In this document: positions 11,096-19,104 of the stretch, in pieces | Numbering within the stretch: position 1 is the stretch's first letter | How the letters are laid out: each line of letters opens with the position of its first letter | Source: Pelagicoccus sp. | GTDB lineage: Bacteria; Verrucomicrobiota; Verrucomicrobiia; Opitutales; Opitutaceae | NCBI GenBank assembly: GCA_028284635.1 | Contig: JANQRJ010000007.1 | Coordinates: 1-64,000 of the forward strand | Direction: 5' to 3' | DNA length: 64,000 bases | Position numbers and translations under genes: made by a program | The notes under the pieces: model-generated | The model's database searches: none | Told to the model about the DNA's origin: nothing | What the model saw: the letters and a program-made list of their open reading frames with translations, nothing else

Positions 11096-11539
11096 GGGAA
11101 CCGCGAATGGACGCTAATAGACACGAATGTTTATCGATGACTTAGGATGATGCGCTCCCATTCTAGGCGAGGTCGCTTGAAGTTGAGAATTACTCCTACT
11201 TCTAGTTGAGAGATCTTTAAATAGTTTAGAATTTGGGCACGTTCCACATTTGTGATCTTGTCAATGACTTTTGCATCAACGATAACTTTGCCAAAGGCAA
11301 TTAGGTCCGGGCGATAGAGACCTACTTCGTGGCCTTTGTATTCCATTTGGTATCCACGCTGTTGCTCTACGACTATTCCTCGTAGTCCGAACTCAACTAC
11401 AAGGGCATTCTCATAGGGTTTTTCAACGAAGCCGTGCCCGAGTTCATTTAGAACTTCGAAAGCGCTGCCGACGACTTGGTAAACCTCGTCGCCGAGTGGT
11501 CCTGAAAATTCGCGTCTATTCGTGTCCATTCGCGGTTCC
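11096..11539. mobile_element. GxxExxY gene cassette bounded by inverted repeats
   Basis: GGAACCGCGAATGGAC occurs at about 11098-11113 and, inverted, at about 11524-11539. Inside it, both sides continue with related AATAGACRCGAAT units. The repeat pair encloses exactly one gene, whose first codons (MDTNRREF) lie within the right arm. It sits between alaS and leuB, both transcribed leftward. No transposase is present, and no clear target duplication was found. Confidence 0.65.
11131..11529 (-). CDS. GxxExxY family protein
   Basis: The product is 132 residues and belongs to the GxxExxY family (TIGR04256 as I recall it). That family has a small PD-(D/E)XK nuclease-like fold, unknown function and patchy distribution, including many copies in Opitutae. 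The signature is present as GHGFVEKPYENAL, with YENAL in the ExxY position. Downstream are YRPDLIAFGKVIVDAKV (matching the D...(E/D)xK core) and a conserved NYLK. The start codon lies inside the right inverted repeat of its cassette. It is probably a self-contained mobile or defence-related gene rather than part of the alaS/leuB functions. Confidence 0.85.
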   Translation of the reverse strand: MDTNRREFSGPLGDEVYQVVGSAFEVLNELGHGFVEKPYENALVVEFGLRGIVVEQQRGYQMEYKGHEVGLYRPDLIAFGKVIVDAKVIDKITNVERAQILNYLKISQLEVGVILNFKRPRLEWERIILSHR

Positions 11540-11550
11540 TAATTCCGTCC

Positions 11551-12648
<1,098 letters not shown>

Positions 12649-12753
12649 GAAGGGGGCCATTGAGGCCGAAAACGCTGGGTTTTAAAGCGCAAAGATTGGG
12701 TCTTTGCTCTTGGGGCGCGAGCGCGTTCCTCGGGACGGGGCGGGTTTGGGCGG

Positions 12754-13254
12754 CTATTCGACGATCAGAACGCCATGCATGCCGAGAAATGGGTGGCCTG
12801 GCATGGGGCAGAGAAAGGAGTAGCTTCCTTTGTTGGACGGAGCGCTGAAGATGAGCTCATGTCGGCCTTCTGGACCGAGAGGTGGAGTGAAACTGAGGCA
12901 GATTTCGACGAGTCCTTTGGGAAGGCTGAGGTCTGTGTCGGTGTGCGTAGCGGCTTTGACGAGGTCGTCTTGAGTCATCTCGCGGTCGAGAAACGCGAGG
13001 CTGTGCATCACTTCGGAGTTTGTCTTGGAAGCGGTGTTGACGAAGAAGATGCGGAGTCTCTCGCCTGGATAGGCTCTGATTATCGACGTGGAGAATTTCA
13101 GGTCGTCGCCGGCCCCGATCTGGATTGCCCGTGGCTCCGAGGTCTCCGTGCCTGCGCCGCTGAATCTAGCGAGGGTGGTAATCGCGAGAAGAAAAGCTGC
13201 TTGAGCAGCTGTCTTGAGGTTCTTTCTCGTTGCGTTTTGAAAAGCGAAAGTCAG
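12754..13254 (-). CDS. Azurin/plastocyanin-like cupredoxin, unusual start
   Basis: The frame encodes a signal-peptide-like segment (KTAAQAAFLLAITTLARF) followed by a type 1 copper domain. Copper ligands are visible as His in VMHSLAF, Cys and His in FLCPMPGH, and Met in GMHGVL. There is no ATG, GTG or TTG between the preceding in-frame TAG (13282-13284) and the copper domain; the only common alternative is the CTG at 13252-13254, which gives 166 residues. A GTG at 13011 would cut the domain in half. The upstream cupredoxin gene is in the same frame, so TAG read-through or a CTG start are the options. It is the last gene of a peroxidase/cupredoxin operon and probably carries electrons in the periplasm. 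Confidence 0.7.
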   Translation of the reverse strand: MTFAFQNATRKNLKTAAQAAFLLAITTLARFSGAGTETSEPRAIQIGAGDDLKFSTSIIRAYPGERLRIFFVNTASKTNSEVMHSLAFLDREMTQDDLVKAATHTDTDLSLPKGLVEICLSFTPPLGPEGRHELIFSAPSNKGSYSFLCPMPGHPFLGMHGVLIVE

Positions 13255-13281
13255 CTTCTTGGTGGTTGAAGTGGCGCCTGT

Positions 13282-13713
13282 CTATTTGACGACTACGACG
13301 AGTCTCATGTCGATGTGCAGGGCGCAGCGCACGACGTACTTGCCGGGAGTCGTGAATACCACGACGTGGCGGTCGCCGGGGCCTTGGGAGCCGATGTTGA
13401 ACTTGAAGGCCGTGGAATGGCAGTAGACGTTGTGGGATACTCGGTCCTTGTTTATGAAGGCGATTTTGCCGCCGACGGGGATGTATGCTTCCTTCTTTAG
13501 AAAGCGTTTGCCGGCTTGGATGACTTCCACGTTGGCGAATTCGTCCGCGCCGAGCTTGGCAAGCCGAAGGCCGCTGGGCGGGCTCCCGTCTTCGGCCGTA
13601 ATGAATAGCTGGATACCACCAGTCGGCTGAGCCTCTTCCGGCTTGGATTGGGCGGAAAGGAAGCCGGAGCAGGCGATGGCGGCGAGGATGCTGAGGGTGG
13701 CGAGTCTTTTCAT
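13282..13713 (-). CDS. Plastocyanin-like cupredoxin, secreted
   Basis: The product is 143 residues with a signal peptide (MKRLATLSILAAIACSGFLSAQ). The C-terminal half is a cupredoxin barrel with YIPVGGKIAFINKD, then SHNVYCHS (His ligand), and VVRCALHIDMRLVVVV (Cys, His and Met ligands). It lies 15 nt after the dihaem peroxidase gene and 27 nt before the CTG of the next cupredoxin, in the same frame as the latter. A role as electron donor to the peroxidase in the periplasm is a reasonable inference, by analogy with azurin-type donors. Confidence 0.85.
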   Translation of the reverse strand: MKRLATLSILAAIACSGFLSAQSKPEEAQPTGGIQLFITAEDGSPPSGLRLAKLGADEFANVEVIQAGKRFLKKEAYIPVGGKIAFINKDRVSHNVYCHSTAFKFNIGSQGPGDRHVVVFTTPGKYVVRCALHIDMRLVVVVK

Positions 13714-13728
13714 GAGGTCTTTCCGAGG

Positions 13729-14754
13729 CTAGAGGCTTGCGAGCGGTTCGGGTCTGGGGAGCGCTGGGAGGGTGATCGGGGCGTCTTCGCTGCTCAGGGT
13801 TTTGAGGAATTCGACGAGGTCGCCGATTTCCTTTTCGTCGAGATTCAGAGGTTTGATGTCGGCCGACAGGGTTTCGCGCTCGACGCGTCCGCCTTGGTTG
13901 TAGAGCTCGATTACGTCTTCCAGCGTAGCTTCGGAGCCGTTGTGCATGTAAGGAGCTCGGCCTGCGATGTTGCGCAGCGTTGGCGTCTTGAAGAGGTGGT
14001 TCATGCTCTCGAAACCGAGGAAGGCTCCTCGGCCTTTGTCATCGGACAGCACGCCTATGTCGTGGAAAGAGCTGTCGGAGAAGTTCCAACCGCTGTGGCA
14101 CTTGAAGCACTCGCCCTTGCCGTTGAACAGCTCGAAGCCAGCCTTGGCCGATTCGGAGATGGCGTCTTCCTCGCCGTTTATCCAGCGATCGAAGGGCGCC
14201 TCGCCGGAAACGATGGTGCGCTCGAAGTTGGCGAGCGCCATGGCGACGCTGTTTTTCGTGATGCCGTGCTCGGGATAGGCTTGTTGAAAGCCCTTTTCGT
14301 ACTCGGGCATCGACTTGAGGACTTCGATCATCTGGTCGAGGTCCATGTTCATCTCGGCCTTGGATTTGATAGGCTCGAGGGCTTGGTCTTCGAGGGTTTC
14401 GGCTCGACCGTCCCAGAAGTGGGCTCTATTCCAAGCGACGTTGAGGATCGTGGGGGTGCTGCGTCCGAGTTTCTTGTGACCTTCGCCGACACCTACCGCC
14501 AGGCCATCTTCCCAATCCAGAGAGGGATTGTGGCAGGAGGCGCAGGACACCATTCCGGAGTTGGAGAGTCGTGGGTCGAAAAAGAGCTTTTTGCCGAGCG
14601 CGATGCTTTCCGGGGTCAACGGGTTGGCTTCGTTTTGGGGCACGCTGTCCGGTCGCGCGTAGGAGTGTTTCAAGGCGTCTAGTCTCGGCTCGTCCGCGAT
14701 CAGACAGGCCAAGAAGAACGAACCGAGTGTGGTGCCAAGAATCGCCGTCTTCAT
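13729..14754 (-). CDS. Dihaem cytochrome c peroxidase (MauG/CcpA family)
   Basis: This periplasmic enzyme reduces H2O2 using electrons from small redox proteins. The product is 341 residues with an N-terminal signal (MKTAILGTTLGSFFLACLI). Two haem c sites are present, CASCHNPS and CFKCHSGW, spaced as in bacterial cytochrome c peroxidases. Family landmarks FFDPRLSNSG, FKTPTLRNI and PYMHNGS(x)ATLEDVI are all present. It is first of a three-gene operon with two cupredoxins. MauG-type protein-modifying activity cannot be excluded from sequence alone. Confidence 0.92.
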   Translation of the reverse strand: MKTAILGTTLGSFFLACLIADEPRLDALKHSYARPDSVPQNEANPLTPESIALGKKLFFDPRLSNSGMVSCASCHNPSLDWEDGLAVGVGEGHKKLGRSTPTILNVAWNRAHFWDGRAETLEDQALEPIKSKAEMNMDLDQMIEVLKSMPEYEKGFQQAYPEHGITKNSVAMALANFERTIVSGEAPFDRWINGEEDAISESAKAGFELFNGKGECFKCHSGWNFSDSSFHDIGVLSDDKGRGAFLGFESMNHLFKTPTLRNIAGRAPYMHNGSEATLEDVIELYNQGGRVERETLSADIKPLNLDEKEIGDLVEFLKTLSSEDAPITLPALPRPEPLASL

Positions 14755-15216
14755 TGTCGTGGTGGGAGGTGGTCCTTGTGAGCAACGGAAGGAATGCGGT
14801 CTTGGTTAAGTTCGCCCGGAGAAAAATGGGGAGAGCTGCCCAGTTAAATGCAGGGTGAATCTCCGGCTTTGCCGGAGGGTATTCGACTCCCGGATAACAC
14901 TTGAAATCGCAAAATCAGAAACCATCACAGCTCTCTCTCGCGCTATCAGTTTCGTTAATGGATGGGTTTGGGAATGCTGATATAAAGAATAAAAGACAAA
15001 AATATCCGAAATAGATCTTGAATTCTGCCGATTGGCTTCTATGTTCTTAGTCAGTTTAACAAAACCATCGCAAATCGCCTCGGAGGCGGAGATCGCATAT
15101 TCCGAGAATATATCTCAAACTTACGAAAGTTACACCGAAGCGGCACGACCAAAGAGGCGACGAGCGAGGGTTTTAAATTTCTGTCAGGCACATACGAGCC
15201 AGTTGGATTAGGCACA

Positions 15217-15249
15217 GGTAGGGAAGCCTTTTGTTAGGCTTCCCTTACC
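15217..15249 (+). repeat. Hairpin upstream of the Rrf2 gene
   Basis: GGGAAGCC (15221-15228) and GGCTTCCC (15237-15244) form an 8-bp perfect stem with an 8-nt loop. Flanking GGTA/TACC extends the stem with one bulge. It is strong enough to be an RNA structure or an attenuator element. Confidence 0.6.
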
Positions 15250-15306
15250 GCCTGGCCAAGCTCGGTTCACGGATTTTCTTGGTGTATAAAGCGTTGTTCA
15301 ATCGCG

Positions 15307-15347
15307 CCTGCAGGCAAAGTTTCGAAGCTTCGTCTGCAGGTTTTTTT
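15307..15347 (+). terminator. Rho-independent terminator-like hairpin, plus strand
   Basis: CCTGCAG (15307-15313) pairs with CTGCAGG (15334-15340), immediately followed by seven T. The loop contains a smaller TTCGAAGCTTCG palindrome. No plus-strand gene lies upstream for more than 600 bp, because the peroxidase operon runs leftward. The terminator therefore fits a small RNA or a leader attenuator for the Rrf2 gene 80 nt downstream. Confidence 0.5.
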
Positions 15348-15428
15348 GTACGCTTTTCACTTAGAAGCCGAAAAACACACAAAAAAATCTTTATTTCGCG
15401 CCGATTAATCTTCAGATAAGTATTGCTT

Positions 15429-15887
15429 ATGTTCGGATACGGAAAAATGGCCAACTACGCGATCGCGAGTCTCAGCTACCTCGCGGCGAACTACGAAAAG
15501 GAGGGCTTCAAGGCGAACTCTCAGACGATCGCCTTGGCCCGGAACCTCTCTCGCCCCCTGGTCGGGAAACTGATGTCGCAGATGTCTACTGCTGGATTGG
15601 TCAACGGCACGCCAGGCCCTGGCGGCGGCTTTTTCCTTTCCCGCCCGCCTTCGGAAATCACTCTGCTGGAGATTGTCCGTCTCTTCGAGAAGGTCGAAGA
15701 GTCGCTCATGTGTCCTTTCGGACCAGGCTGGTGCGGCAACGGCGATCCTTGCCCCTTCCACTACCAGCTCGAGGACAAGCGCGACGAGATGATGGACTGG
15801 CTTTCGAGCACGAATTTGGAGGTCTTCACGAACCACCCGATCAAGCCTGAACGCGGCCTGGAGCAAAATACGGCGGCGAAGGTGTAA
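15429..15887 (+). CDS. Rrf2-family transcriptional regulator
   Basis: The product is 152 residues from MFGYGKMANYAIASLSYL, an Rrf2 N-terminus (winged helix: ANSQTIALARNLSRPLVGKLMSQMSTAGLV). The beta-wing GTPGPGGGFFLSRP is followed by the dimerisation helix. Three cysteines in MCPFGPGWCGNGDPCPF occupy the place where IscR/NsrR-type members bind an Fe-S cluster, so sensing of redox state, iron or NO is likely. An upstream in-frame TTG gives only two more codons. It lies divergent from the peroxidase/cupredoxin operon at a distance; control of that operon is a hypothesis. Confidence 0.9.
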   Translation: MFGYGKMANYAIASLSYLAANYEKEGFKANSQTIALARNLSRPLVGKLMSQMSTAGLVNGTPGPGGGFFLSRPPSEITLLEIVRLFEKVEESLMCPFGPGWCGNGDPCPFHYQLEDKRDEMMDWLSSTNLEVFTNHPIKPERGLEQNTAAKV

Positions 15888-16066
15888 GGGCATCTGGCGA
15901 TTAGCTTTGGAGTGGCGGGAGCCCTCGGGTTCGTCGCCAGCGGATAATGCGAAGCGTCCGGTCGGGGCGAATCCAGCTTCCGATTTCCTCGAGCTGGGGG
16001 TCGGGTTTGTCGAGCGGCTAGAGTCCCGATAGGGAGAGCGCAGTCGTTTGCTAGGGCGTTGTGTTT

Positions 16067-16951
16067 TTACGAGAACGTCTTGCGGCCATGGCTTCTCAAC
16101 AGTTCCAGCTTGCGGTATGCTGTTGGGGAGCAGCCCATCGTCTGCGTAAATACTCTTGAAAAGTAGTTTAGGCTGCTGAAGCCGGTGGACTGGGCTATCT
16201 CCGACATATTCAATCTAGGGTCTCGAAGAAGTGTAGTTGCGTATCGAATACGTTCCGTTTTGATGTATTGATTTGGGGTGGCGTCGGCCTGGAGCTTGAA
16301 AAGCCGACAGAGATGGTCGGGGCTACAGCCTACGGCTTGGGCTAGGTAGGCTATGCTCAGTTCGGGATTGCCGATCTGACTGCTAATCAGGTCTCGAGCC
16401 TTGATGACTTTTAGATCGCTGGCGCTCGTCTGGCCTTGGTCCTGTTCCAGGGTCTCGAGGATCAGAGCGAAAAAGGCCTTGAGAAGGGCGTCGATTCGCA
16501 GCTGGGATCGGGACTGCGGCTTCGATCGTATGGACGTGATCTCCTCCATGTGACTCATGGCCACGGTAACGGCAGGCGTGACGTAGGCGTCGCCATGGCT
16601 AACCGTCGGCGCCTGTCCCGGGGAGCAAACGGCTTTGAGAAAGGTAAGCCGCATTTGGGAAAAGCAGATTACAAGGCCGGCAAAGCGCTTGCCTCGCCCG
16701 ACTTCTCCGTGCGGCAGGCCAGAATGTATGAGGCAGCCTTCGCCCGCCTTGAGCGTGAAGCGTTCGGCTGGACAGATGAACTCGTTCGTTCCCTCGTTTT
16801 GCAGAAAGACTTCGGGTGTCGGATGAAAGGTCATCCCTTCTCGCCGGGTTCTCAGTTGACTGACGAGAGGGATGCGAAAGATGTGCTCCCGGGCGAGAAG
16901 CTTGTCGAAATAGCGCTGAACGGTTTCGTGGTAGTATTGGTTTTGCCGCAT
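16067..16951 (-). CDS. AraC-family transcriptional regulator
   Basis: The product is 294 residues. The N-terminal half is a cupin-like ligand-binding domain (FTLKAGEGCLIHSGLPHGE). The C-terminal ~100 residues hold two helix-turn-helix units: LSIAYLAQAVGCSPDHLCRLFK and MSEIAQSTGFSSLNYFSRVF, with the family's final TPNQYIK and SPTAYRK elements. It is divergent from the oxidoreductase/isomerase pair at 17056-19027 and probably controls it in response to a sugar or cyclitol. Confidence 0.93.
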   Translation of the reverse strand: MRQNQYYHETVQRYFDKLLAREHIFRIPLVSQLRTRREGMTFHPTPEVFLQNEGTNEFICPAERFTLKAGEGCLIHSGLPHGEVGRGKRFAGLVICFSQMRLTFLKAVCSPGQAPTVSHGDAYVTPAVTVAMSHMEEITSIRSKPQSRSQLRIDALLKAFFALILETLEQDQGQTSASDLKVIKARDLISSQIGNPELSIAYLAQAVGCSPDHLCRLFKLQADATPNQYIKTERIRYATTLLRDPRLNMSEIAQSTGFSSLNYFSRVFTQTMGCSPTAYRKLELLRSHGRKTFS

Positions 16952-17055
16952 CGAAATCGGGTTTCCTAAGACATCGGTTATGTGCTACCCAGTCGAATAT
17001 ATGGCAAGAAAATGGTTTGTGGAACCTCGGGTTTATCGAGATGGTTCTGCTCCCT

Positions 17056-18099
17056 ATGGTTAAACTCGCTATCATCGGCACTGGAAATATGGCGGCTTCT
17101 CACGCGAGGGCCTACTCGAAGATCGAGGACTGCAAAGTGACGGCGGCCTGCGATATCGTAGAAGAACGCGCAGCGGATTTCGCTAGGAAGCACGGGATTC
17201 CGTCGATCTACACGGAAGTGGAAGCATTGTTGGCGAAAGAGGATTGCGATGCTGTTGTCGTGGTCACCCCGGATCCGTTCCACTATTCGGTGACCCTTCA
17301 GGCGATTGCGGCAGGCAAGCATGTGTTGTGCGAGAAACCCTTGGCGGTGGATTATGCAGAGGCCGCCGAGATGCGAGACGCGGCTGTGGAGGCCGGCGTC
17401 ATCAATATGGTAAACTTCTCCTATCGAAACAGCTCGGCCATACAGATGGCTGCCGAGCTTGCGGCTTCCGGCGAGCTTGGCGAGATCCGCCACGTGCATG
17501 CTCACTACTTGCAAAGCTGGCTTACGCAGGACTCGTGGGGATTTTGGCGGACAAGTCCCCAGTGGCTCTGGCGACTTTCGAAAAAACATGGCAGCAAGGG
17601 AGTTTTGGGGGATCTTGGCGTGCACATTCTCGACTTCGCTAGCATGCCGGTGGGCGACTACAAATCAGTGCATTGCAAGCTCAAGACCTTCGACAAGACG
17701 GAGGGCAACCGAGTGGGCGAATACGATCTAGACGCGAACGATTCCGCCATCATTACCGCTGAGTTTTCGAATGGCGCCATTGGCTCCATTCACACGACTC
17801 GCTGGGCCTATCCGTATCGCAATGCTTTGAAGCTCGATATCTACGGCGATAGGGCATCGATTAAAATAGATTTGGATGAAAGCTATTCGGAGCTGAAGAT
17901 CAATCGGATCCTGGGTCGAAAGCCGATGGACTGGGAAGTATTGAACTGTGGGGAAACTCCGAACAACTTCGAACGCTTCATTGCTGCAGTGCAAAGCGGC
18001 AAGCAGGATCAGCCTGACTTCGCTCGAGGCGCTCAAATACAGAGAGTTCTGGACGCTTGCGAAGAGTCGGACTGTAGCGATAAAACCGTCATTCTCTAG
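17056..18099 (+). CDS. Gfo/Idh/MocA family oxidoreductase
   Basis: The product is 347 residues from MVKLAIIGTGNMAASHARAY, a Rossmann nucleotide-binding start. VVVTPDPFHY and the EKP motif in LCEKPLAVDY are in place, followed by VNFSYRN and GDLGVHILDFA (the usual substrate-site His region). Upstream in-frame ATGs at 17041 and a non-ATG at 17017 would add residues unlike the family. It lies 25 nt before a sugar-isomerase-like gene. The pair resembles clusters for catabolism of unusual sugars, inositols or their derivatives; the substrate cannot be named. Confidence 0.92.
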   Translation: MVKLAIIGTGNMAASHARAYSKIEDCKVTAACDIVEERAADFARKHGIPSIYTEVEALLAKEDCDAVVVVTPDPFHYSVTLQAIAAGKHVLCEKPLAVDYAEAAEMRDAAVEAGVINMVNFSYRNSSAIQMAAELAASGELGEIRHVHAHYLQSWLTQDSWGFWRTSPQWLWRLSKKHGSKGVLGDLGVHILDFASMPVGDYKSVHCKLKTFDKTEGNRVGEYDLDANDSAIITAEFSNGAIGSIHTTRWAYPYRNALKLDIYGDRASIKIDLDESYSELKINRILGRKPMDWEVLNCGETPNNFERFIAAVQSGKQDQPDFARGAQIQRVLDACEESDCSDKTVIL

Positions 18100-18124
18100 A
18101 TAGATAACCCAAAAACGAATAAAA

Positions 18125-19027
18125 ATGTCTTTAAGCGAAAAATACGATATTCGCATCGGCACTCTAGCGGGCAAAGGCGAAAAGACCGCTGACTATATAA
18201 AGCAGATTCTGCCGCATGGTTTCGAATCTTTTCAGATCAACTTCTGGGAAAGGCTGGGCTCTGTCGATCTGCCTCGCCTAGCGGACGCAGTGGGCGAGGC
18301 TCTAGATGGAAGCGGAGCTATCGTCTCCTCTCTTGCCATCTTCGGAAATCCTCTGGAAAGCGGCGAGAAGGATTTGGAGACGCTCGACGGCTGGAAGCAG
18401 TGCATCGATAACGCCCATCTGTTTGGCACCGACTTGGTTTGCGGCTTTGCCGGTCGCTTGAGAGGCCTTCCCGTACCGGATTCAATTGATCGCTATGTTG
18501 AAGTGTTTTCGGAGCTGGCCAGCCGAGCTGCGGGCAAAGGAGTGCGTCTCGCCTTCGAAAACTGTCCCATGGGCGGAGACTGGAATTCTGGAGACTACAA
18601 CATAGCGTTCAACCCGTGGGCTTGGGATCTGATGTTCGACGCCCTGCCTGCCGACAATATCGGACTAGAGTGGGAGCCGTGTCACCAGATGGGGCAGCTC
18701 ATCGAGCCGCTGCCTCAGCTGCGCAAGTATATCGACCGGATTTTTCACGTGCATGGCAAGGATGCCAGTGTCCACCCAGAGGTGATTCGAGAGTTCGGGG
18801 TGGACGGTCCGAAGCGTTTCTTCGAGGACCGTCACCCGGGTTTTGGGGATAGCAACTGGACGGACATTATCAGCGAACTAAGGCGTGGAGGCTATCGCGG
18901 AACGATTGATATAGAGGGCTGGCACGATCCTGTCTACAAGGACGATCTCGAAATGACCGGTCAGGTTCACTCCCTCAATTATCTTAAGTCCTGCCGAGGC
19001 GAGTTCGTGGAGAATCCGATTTTTTAA
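18125..19027 (+). CDS. Sugar phosphate isomerase/epimerase (AP endonuclease 2-like TIM barrel)
   Basis: The product is 300 residues of the xylose-isomerase-like TIM barrel family. Probable metal-binding residues lie in GVRLAFENCP, GLEWEPCHQ, IFHVHGKDA and GTIDIEGWHDP. Related enzymes include hydroxypyruvate isomerase, IolE/IolI and ketose 3-epimerases. The gene follows the Gfo/Idh/MocA gene by 25 nt in the same orientation, so the two presumably act in one pathway. Its stop is at the edge of a family A palindrome. Confidence 0.88.
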   Translation: MSLSEKYDIRIGTLAGKGEKTADYIKQILPHGFESFQINFWERLGSVDLPRLADAVGEALDGSGAIVSSLAIFGNPLESGEKDLETLDGWKQCIDNAHLFGTDLVCGFAGRLRGLPVPDSIDRYVEVFSELASRAAGKGVRLAFENCPMGGDWNSGDYNIAFNPWAWDLMFDALPADNIGLEWEPCHQMGQLIEPLPQLRKYIDRIFHVHGKDASVHPEVIREFGVDGPKRFFEDRHPGFGDSNWTDIISELRRGGYRGTIDIEGWHDPVYKDDLEMTGQVHSLNYLKSCRGEFVENPIF

Positions 19028-19094
19028 GTGGCGCGGAGCTTCAGCCCGCGTCCACAGAGAGCTCCACGGACGCGGGCTGAAGCTCCGCGCTACG
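19028..19094. repeat. Family A palindromic element (copy 1)
   Basis: GGCGCGGAGCTTCAGCCCGCGTCC is the left arm and an inverted copy is the right arm (about 19069-19093), around a ~18-nt loop. It occupies the whole gap between two convergent genes, so it could serve as a bidirectional terminator. Other copies are at 25942-26042, 35760-35870 and 61440-61536. Confidence 0.85.
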
Positions 19095-19104
19095 TATTAT
19101 TATG

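Larger units (their letters stand above)
14755..15428. other. Long intergenic region between the peroxidase operon and the Rrf2 gene
   Basis: This 674-bp stretch has no convincing gene. It holds a small hairpin CTCCGGC-TTT-GCCGGAG at 14861-14877, an AT-rich block at about 14960-15030, and a possible plus-strand promoter (TTGAAT near 15018, TATGTT about 16 nt later). Two hairpins on the plus strand follow at 15217-15249 and 15307-15347 and are listed separately. An open frame at 15231-15419 crosses both hairpins and is not supported. Confidence 0.6.

Noticed and set aside
15231..15419. 62-codon frame before the Rrf2 gene
   Set aside because: It crosses two hairpins, including a terminator-like one, and is basic low-quality sequence without a ribosome-binding site.
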